64,000 bases of DNA, taken from positions 954,117 to 1,018,116 of the forward strand of contig NC_037270.1 of assembly GCF_000002425.4 (NCBI RefSeq), given 5' to 3'. Shown here in pieces: positions 57,740 to 64,000 of the stretch (the stretch's first letter is position 1; each line of letters starts with the position of its first letter). The notes beneath the pieces were generated by a model. That model saw nothing but the letters and a program-made list of their open reading frames with translations. It ran no database searches and was not told the origin of the DNA. The position numbers and the translations under genes are program-made. Source of the DNA: Physcomitrium patens. Its lineage: Eukaryota; Streptophyta; Bryopsida; Funariales; Funariaceae.

Positions 57740-59095
57740 ACCTATGGTAATCTTTACGATACCACATATTCCATGGGATTTAAAACCTATACCTGTGCCT
57801 AGAGCTTTGCTTCCAAAATTGATAGAATTATTGAAGGAAAAAGTGAAGATGGAAATTTTAGAACCTTCAATTGCTCCCTACTCTAATAGATGGTTTACAG
57901 TACCCAAGAAGTCAGGGACATTGAGGTTCATTCAAGATATGCAACCTGCAAACAAAGTGACTATCCGAAACATGGGATCAGGACCTATAGTAGATGAAGT
58001 GGCTGAGCAATTTGCAGGTCATGCCATCTATTCTATTGGAAACTTGTATTCTAGGTATGACCAATTTCAATTGGCTAAAGAGAGTAGAGATTTAACCACC
58101 ATGAAGATTCCTTTGGATTTAATGAGGATGTGTACTTTACCTCAAGGTGCAACCAACTCAGTGGCTCATATGCAAAATGCTATGAACCAAATATTAAAAG
58201 ACTTTGTACCTGAGAAGGCCATCCCATTTTTGGATGATATACCTATTAAAGGAGATAGAGAAGAAGATAAGGATGAGACCATGGAGGTTTAAGGTTGCAG
58301 AAATTTTGTCAAGAGGCATATTGAAGATGTGGCTAAGATATTAGAGACATTGGAATTAGTTAACTTGAGATTATCTTTAGAGAAATCAAGCTTTGGAGTT
58401 GATAAAATTCTAGTCGTGGGACACATGTGCGACAAGTATGGTAGAAAACCAAACCTTGATAAGGTTGATGCTATATCTAGAATGAAGGCTTGTAAAAGTG
58501 TTAGAGAAGTCAGAAGGTTTTTAGGGGTGTGTGTATTCTATCATATTTGAGTGTCTTTCTTTGCTCATATCTCAGAACCACTATACAAGTTATTGAGGAA
58601 AGGTAAGAGATTTGTTTGGAGAGAAGAACAAGAAATAGCTATGGAAAATCTAAAGAAGATGTTGAGTTCACCACCTGTGCTTAGACAAGTGGAATATTAA
58701 TGTGGAAGACCAATGATTGTAATAGTGGATACAAGTCCTATAGCAATTGGATGGACAATTGGATAAGATAATATGGAAGGGAGAAGATTTGCTATAAGAT
58801 TTGGAGCTAAGATTCTTACAAAGAGGCAAAAGACTTATCCACAAGTTAAAAGAGAGGTTTGGGGAGCACTCACTGCTCTAAAGGCTGAAAGGAATTATTT
58901 GATTGGAGTAAGTGTGGTTTTAGAAACAGATTGTTTACCTATACTTGGAATGATAATTAACTGCACTACTCTAGATATTGCTATGCTAAGATGGATAGCA
59001 TATATAAGAACATTGAATCCTGTTTTAGTACATATTACTGATAAAAAAAACTTAGTGGCAGACATGTTGTCTAGAGCTAGATATACCTTTGAAGA
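57740..59095 (+). pseudogene. E reverse transcriptase and RNase H
   Basis: RT has VPRALLPKLIELLKEKVKM, RWFTVPKKSGTLRFIQDMQ, LPQGATNSVAHMQ and an FLDD box at 58228-58239. The thumb part KKSSFGVD-like is near 58380. RNase H has TSPIAIGWTIG, YPQVKREVWGALTALK and ETDCLPI at about 58730-58950, then DKKNLVADMLSR near 59040-59075. Good family-level match; broken. Confidence 0.85.
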
Positions 59096-59394
59096 AGAAA
59101 TGGTGTTTCATGAAAGGAGTGAAGATCAAGAAGACAAGAGCTACAGAAATTTATTTTCTACAGGTGGAATGGATTTTAATGATGAGGCTGAAATTTTCCA
59201 TAAGGATTTGTATGAAGGCAAATTGAGGGATATTGAAACTTACTTGAGCAAAATGAAGAAGCAAGAAGGATGGATGGATAAGACCTTCAAAGATATTAGA
59301 CATCAATTCTATGGTTATCTACTTAAAGATGGATTCTTATGGAAGAGGCCAAAAAGAGGTGATAAATTTTCATTAAAGGTAGTAGGAGATCTTA

Positions 59395-59717
59395 AGACTA
59401 AAATTCAAGTTTTGAAAGAATATCATGATACACTTTGGGCAGGACACAGGGGAGTTTGGACTACATATACCAAGATCAAGGAAAGGTATTGGTGGAAGGG
59501 TCTATACAAAGACGTAGAAGACTTTGTAAGTTCATGTACAGAGTGTCAACTACAATCCAAGGTTAGATATAGAGATGGATTACATCCTACTTATCCACCT
59601 TCTATACATTTTCAATGGGTGATTGATTTGGTAGCTATGCCATTAGGACTTTGGGGTATGAAATACTTAGTTTTGGCAAGAGAGGAGCTATCAAATTATG
59701 TTGAAGGGAGGGCTTTG
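59395..59717 (+). pseudogene. E integrase, N-terminal part
   Basis: The zinc module (EYHDTLWAGHRGVWTTYTKI, YWWKGLYKDVEDF and CTECQ) is at about 59416-59555. The start of the core, WVIDLVAMPLGLWGMKYLVL, follows. The element stops being recognisable at about 59717, where F begins. Confidence 0.8.
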
Positions 59718-60750
59718 TACCTTCTTCAATTCATTTGCTAATAGCTTATAATATTGTTGAGCCATTTCTAAGTGAGTCTTTATGATTGCTTGTAGTTGAG
59801 CCATCTTCGTAGTAAACTACTCTATTGTTGGATTTGCAGACTTTGAAGGCTCTATCATATCCAACTTTGGATGATGGCCGTAGTTTGAGAAGAGTAGCAA
59901 TTGCTATGTAGATGCATAGATTGTATTGTTGTATGCAAATTTATCAAGGACAAGTAGGAAGTCCAATCGTCTTGTTTATAATTGATAGTACACTTTAAAT
60001 ATTGCTCAAGAATTTGATTGATCAGCTTTATTTGGCCATTAGTTTGAGGGTGAAAGGTAGAGAAAAGGTTGATGACAACCTTAAGAACCTTGAAGAGTGC
60101 CTTTCAAAACCTTGATACAAATTGTGACCCATGATTCGACACAATGTCGTTTGATAATTTATGATAACAATAGACATTATCAATGAAAAGTCTTGCCATC
60201 TCTTCACTAGTAATTGACTTCTTATAAGGTATAAAATGTATTATCTTAGTCAATTGATCAACAACTAAAAAGATAGTGTCAAATGAGCTTGATGGTAGAA
60301 GATCTGTAATAAAATCTATAGAAATAGGTGACAATGGTTGTCTTGAAATATGTATAGGTTGAAGAAGTCTATATGACTAATGTTGAGAGTTCTTTGATCT
60401 TGAATAAGTATCACATGATAGTACAAATTTTTTAATGTCCTTCTATATTTTAAGCCACCAAAAGTCTTTGGACAAAAGTTCCAAGGTTTTGTTGAATGCA
60501 AAATGTCCGACTATATAAAAGTCATGGCATGTTTGAAGAATGCCTAAGCAAGTTGGCCTTTCAAGAATGAACAAACATTCTTCAAAAAATAAGAGATTAT
60601 CTTCATACTTGAATTTAAAAGACTCTTCAAGAAGGTTGTTGGTAAGACGATTGATATTAAGAACAAGAGGGTCCGTATTTGAGGCTTTACAAACTTCATC
60701 AAGAAATGATAAATCCACAAGCATTGATACATTGGTTGCTCAAAGATGAA
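59718..60750 (-). pseudogene. F integrase
   Basis: The zinc module has CHDFYIVGHFAFNKTLELLS near 60480-60570. The core has SIDFITDLLPSSSFDTIFLV near 60270-60330. DNVYCYHKLSNDIVSNHGSQ lies near 60115-60190. The C-terminal text near 59720-59850 parallels B1 9660-9790. Confidence 0.78.
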
Positions 60751-60789
60751 ATTATTTAGGCTTTAACAAGGTTACTCATTGTTGATCAT

Positions 60790-62398
60790 ATGCTGCCTCA
60801 CCTTCTTTTGCTTCACGATAGAAATGTCTTGATAATACATCTGATAATCCTTATTGGCTCTCGAGTCGATACATGATGCAAAAGACAAATTGTGATAAAG
60901 ATATACTCCAATGTACTTGGTGAAAATTCAAGACTCAGACTGATATGAAGTATTGAAGATTCTTGTGATTTGTATATATAGTCACCTATTGAGAGGTGCT
61001 TTCAAAAAAGTGGCACCATTTTTGGAAAGATTCTATTATAACAAGCAGCTCTTTATTATAGATTTTGTAATTAATTTCTATCATTGAAAATTTTTTAGAA
61101 TAAAATGCAATTGAATGAAGTTTGTTATCTTCTCTATATTGCAACAAGATTGCTTCCAATACAAAGTTTGAAGCATTGGTTTCCTTAAAATAGGGCTCAT
61201 TGAAATCTAGATATATCAAAATGAGAGTTATTATAAAAGTATCTTTTAAGCTTTTAAAAGCTTTCTCTACTTCAAGGCCCTAGTCCAACTTGTGCTTGTA
61301 TGTCAACTGAATAAATAAAGCAACGATCTTAGAGTAATTTTTTATCAAAAATCTTATAAAAATTTACTAATCTAAAAAAACATTAAACATCACATATAGT
61401 TTTTGGCTTTTCTCAATCGATGATTGCTTATACCTTCTTTGGATCTATAAAAAGGCCTTTATTGGAAATAATATATCTAAAAAATTTGACTTGAAGTACA
61501 TGAAATATACATTTCTCCTGTTTTGCATATAGCCCAGCACTTTGTAGTTTTTTTAGTACAAGGTGGACATGTTTTTTGTGGTCTTCCAGATTCTTGAAAA
61601 ATATTAGAATATCATCTAAATAAATCACAACAAAGTCATTGAGATGCTCACAAAATATATCATTCATTAAGTATTGGAATATTGCTAGTGCATTAGTAAG
61701 TCCAAAAGGCATGACATTGTATTCAAAATGTCCATACTTGATACAAAATGTTGTCTTCTATTCATCTCTCTCTTTAATGCATACCAAGTTATAAGCGCCT
61801 CGTAAATCAATCTTTACAAAGATCTTTGCTTGGCTAAGTTGATCAAAAAGTCCTAATACTAATAGTAATGGATATCAATTTTTTACGATGATTTTATTAA
61901 GATCGCAATAATTGACACACATTGGTAAAGCTCCATTTTTTTTCTTTACAAATAATATCAAAGTACCAATTGGCAACTTGGAACGTTGAATAAAATTCTT
62001 AGTCAAATTTTTTTCAATGTATTTCTTTAAAGTCGCAAGCTCATTCTAGGATAAATTATACATGAGTCTAAACAGTGGTTGAGCACCTTCTTCAAGATCA
62101 ATTGCACAATTTTAAGGGTGATGCTTTGGTAAGATGTCCATATTTTTCTTTTCAAATACATCTACAAAATCCTTATACAACTTTGGAATTGTTGTTGTAG
62201 CAACCACAGGTTCCAATTGTGGATTTGCATAAATAGCAAACGTTGTACCTTGTTTAGCCACCCTCACAAATACTCTGGCTTCAATAAATAAATGTTGTTT
62301 AAGTCTTAGCTTGTCAAATTTTAGAATCTTTTTCATAGATCTGGAGGTTCTATGATCTACTAGAACAAATTCTAACTTTTGAGATATCCAATTTTGAG
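60790..62398 (-). pseudogene. F reverse transcriptase, RNase H and pre-RT region
   Basis: The pre-RT block KQHLFIEARVFVRVAKQGTT (near 62240-62300) parallels the B1 KSLFIGARAFIRLSKEGTP. RT has GHFEYNVMPFGLTNALAIFQ and VIYLDDILIF near 61610-61730. RNase H has ETNASNFVLEAILLQY and SKKFSMIEINYKIYNKELL near 61060-61190. Confidence 0.82.
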
Positions 62399-64000
62399 CT
62401 CTCAATTATATTCTAAAATTTAAATTTTTATTATTTTCCTATTTTATGATAATTAAAAATATTGGATTAGGATTTATATAAGTAGAATTCAGTTTTATAG
62501 AATTTTTAGGATTACAACCCTTCATCATATAAATCATAGCCTAATTCCTTGAATTAGATTAATTAGGACTAAAGTGATAAGAGTTAAAAAATTAGAATAG
62601 CAACTTAATTACTTTAATAATTTAGAGGTCGTTAGTCATTACAATAAGGACTAACTAAAAGCCTATGAGTGCATCTATAATCATTCATATGATTTAGGAG
62701 TTGGAATTATAATTCTCTAAAAGATTTATGGAAGTTAGCAATGGTAATTTTGGATTTTCCTCCAAATTCGACAAATTTAAGTGACATGGTGGTTCTTCTA
62801 CTTAATGGGAGTCTCTTTAATGTAATGGTGGCACTGGATTTACCTCGTGGAGTGAAAAAAACAAGATCAGCAACCTCTCCTTCAAAATACAAGAGAAGAA
62901 ATGAAATTCTCATTTTGAAGAATTTCACAAAAATTGCCAAGATCCTTGAAAGTAAAAACTTCCATAAAAATTATAATTGAGCATGGATTGAGGCATGTGA
63001 GTAGTCGATCTTAGCTTAAAAAGGTATTTTGAATACAATAGTAAAGTTAGATTTACAAAAAATGCTTGCTTGACCACTTACAGGAGCCATCAACCTTGAT
63101 AACGAGATTGGCTCTTTGATGAATGAAGGCTGTAGATCTAGATTAGGGATCTTAAAAATCAAGGGTGGAGATGAAGCCACCCTTCTACGAACCTCCACTC
63201 AATTGTATAATAGAGGCTTGGTTTTCCAAGCCCTCTCTCTCTTCTTTTGAGTGAAGGGCAGAGCCATGCCAAAATTTGGCCAAAACCCTAATCTTAATTT
63301 TATTTAGATTTTAATTCTCATTTTGAACCTTGTGATTGTGTATGTATGGATTTTTTATTGTGAAAGATGGTCATTAAGTTTTAAAATATGTTTCATTGAG
63401 GTAGATATCTCCTCGGCCTTTCAAATACCCCAAGGGTTTCAAGGGCCTCGGATTTCCTTCAATCCGTCACTCAATTTCTGTTTTTTCAATGTGAAATTCT
63501 AAATATATGTAGATTTTGTTGTTAGCTTTTCAACAAGAGAAGATTTGCTTGATTTGGAGTAAAAAGGAATTTTTTGTGAATTTCTGAGTTTGAGTGAGTC
63601 GACTGCCTTTGCAGCTTGAATCAATCAAGTTTGGAAAGGCATTTCTCAGTGCCTAGTGATTGGATTTATTTGAAATTTTGGGAGAATCAAAATCTATAAG
63701 CTAAGCTCTGAAAGGCATAAGTTTTGTTGAATTTTAAGACAATCTGAATTTTTAGTGAATTTCTAAGTGAAGAGGGTTGGTCACCATGGTAGTTTGGATC
63801 ACTCAACTTCAAAGGAGGAATTCTCACGACTGATTCATTAGATTGCAACGAAGATTGTTGGATCAAAAGCTCCTTCAAGTCAGCCTTGCAAAAAGCTAAG
63901 AATCATTCAAATTGAAATCGATTACAAATTTTGGCAAATTTTGGAGTAGAAGGGGGAAGCTGCCTTCAATCCTTACGTATTGTCAAGGTACCTTCGCTTT
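62399..64000 (-). repeat. G2: second copy of repeat G (runs off the window)
   Basis: The reverse complement of about 23330-24945, at over 90% identity by eye in the parts compared (for example 62450-62600 against 24745-24890). It ends sharply at CTCTCAATTATATTC (62399), inside the pre-RT region of F, so G is inserted in F. It keeps the open frame of G1 in part (62707-62940) and three tandem units near 63600, 63780 and 63955. The other end lies beyond 64000. Confidence 0.7.

Larger units (their letters stand above)
53304..59717 (+). mobile_element. E: Ty3/gypsy element with long LTR
   Basis: An element of a different gypsy lineage from A and B. It has a 1254-bp 5' LTR (53304-54557, ends TGTCG...CGACA), a primer site (54561-54578), gag from 54611, protease, RT, RNase H and part of integrase, and it meets minus-strand element F at about 59717. 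The 3' LTR is not seen. The integrase wording (VIDLVAMPLGLWGMKYLVLARE) and the protease D-H-G-S-E-I-N-I-M form differ from A and B. It has long open stretches and about ten breaks, so it is younger-looking than C, in which it sits. Confidence 0.82.
59718..62398 (-). mobile_element. F: chromovirus-type gypsy pol fossil (minus strand)
   Basis: Minus-strand pol closely parallel to B1: a pre-RT block near 62110-62390, RT at about 61400-62110, RNase H at about 60790-61300 and integrase at about 59720-60750. It meets repeat G at 62398/62399 and element E at about 59717, so gag, chromodomain and LTRs are not seen. The family is B/I-like by motif wording (MPFGLTNALAIFQ, YLDDILIF, GHFAFNKTLELLSKDFWW). 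Dozens of breaks; old. Confidence 0.8.

Overview
The window looks like nuclear DNA of a land plant with a large, retrotransposon-filled genome. I see no host protein gene, rRNA or tRNA. Almost every recognisable coding trace belongs to LTR retrotransposons, most of them old and broken. The plant assignment rests on Ty3/gypsy elements with a tRNA-Asp-type primer site and an extra ORF after integrase (Tat-like, family A), on plant-style Ty1/copia gag-pol, and on the nested AT-rich layout. A gymnosperm or an early-diverging land plant is possible, but the sequence does not settle it.

Layout. 1-13392: Tat-like element A1 (+), running in from the left edge and split by chromovirus B1 (5121-11185). 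13393-15962: the 5' half of Tat-like element A2 (-). 15963-17540: an old gypsy pol fossil H (+). 17541-20479: AT-rich, gene-empty DNA with AT microsatellites. 20480-22785: element I (+), an old relative of B1. 22786-24951: an unclassified repeat G, with a second copy at the right edge (62399-64000, -). 25110-53303: an old Tat-like element C (+), opened by five separate insertions: solo LTR D1, copia-1 (31608-37293), Tat-like A3 (37672-49032, itself carrying copia-2 at 38273-43443), and solo LTRs D3 and D2. 53304-59717: gypsy element E (+), whose LTR is related to D1-D3. 59718-62398: chromovirus-type fossil F (-).

Target-site duplications and host reading frames that resume across the junctions support the nesting C <- A3 <- copia-2, C <- copia-1, C <- D1/D2/D3 and A1 <- B1. 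By eye, LTR pairs agree at about 95% for B1, 92% for both copia elements and 90% for A3. B1 therefore looks youngest and C oldest. These are hand counts, not alignments.

The most unusual content concerns how these elements start and prime themselves. B1 has an 11-nt sequence just downstream of its TATA box that is exactly complementary to the site right after its 5' LTR. The diverged relative I has a different 12-nt pair in the same two places. This is the signature of self-priming known from the Tf1/sushi group, with covariation between the two elements. B1's LTR also carries a dense array of heat-shock-element motifs upstream of the TATA box. Both copia elements have a primer site that matches the anticodon arm of initiator tRNA-Met, as in half-tRNA priming of Drosophila copia, and LTR ends of the type TATTG...CAATA.
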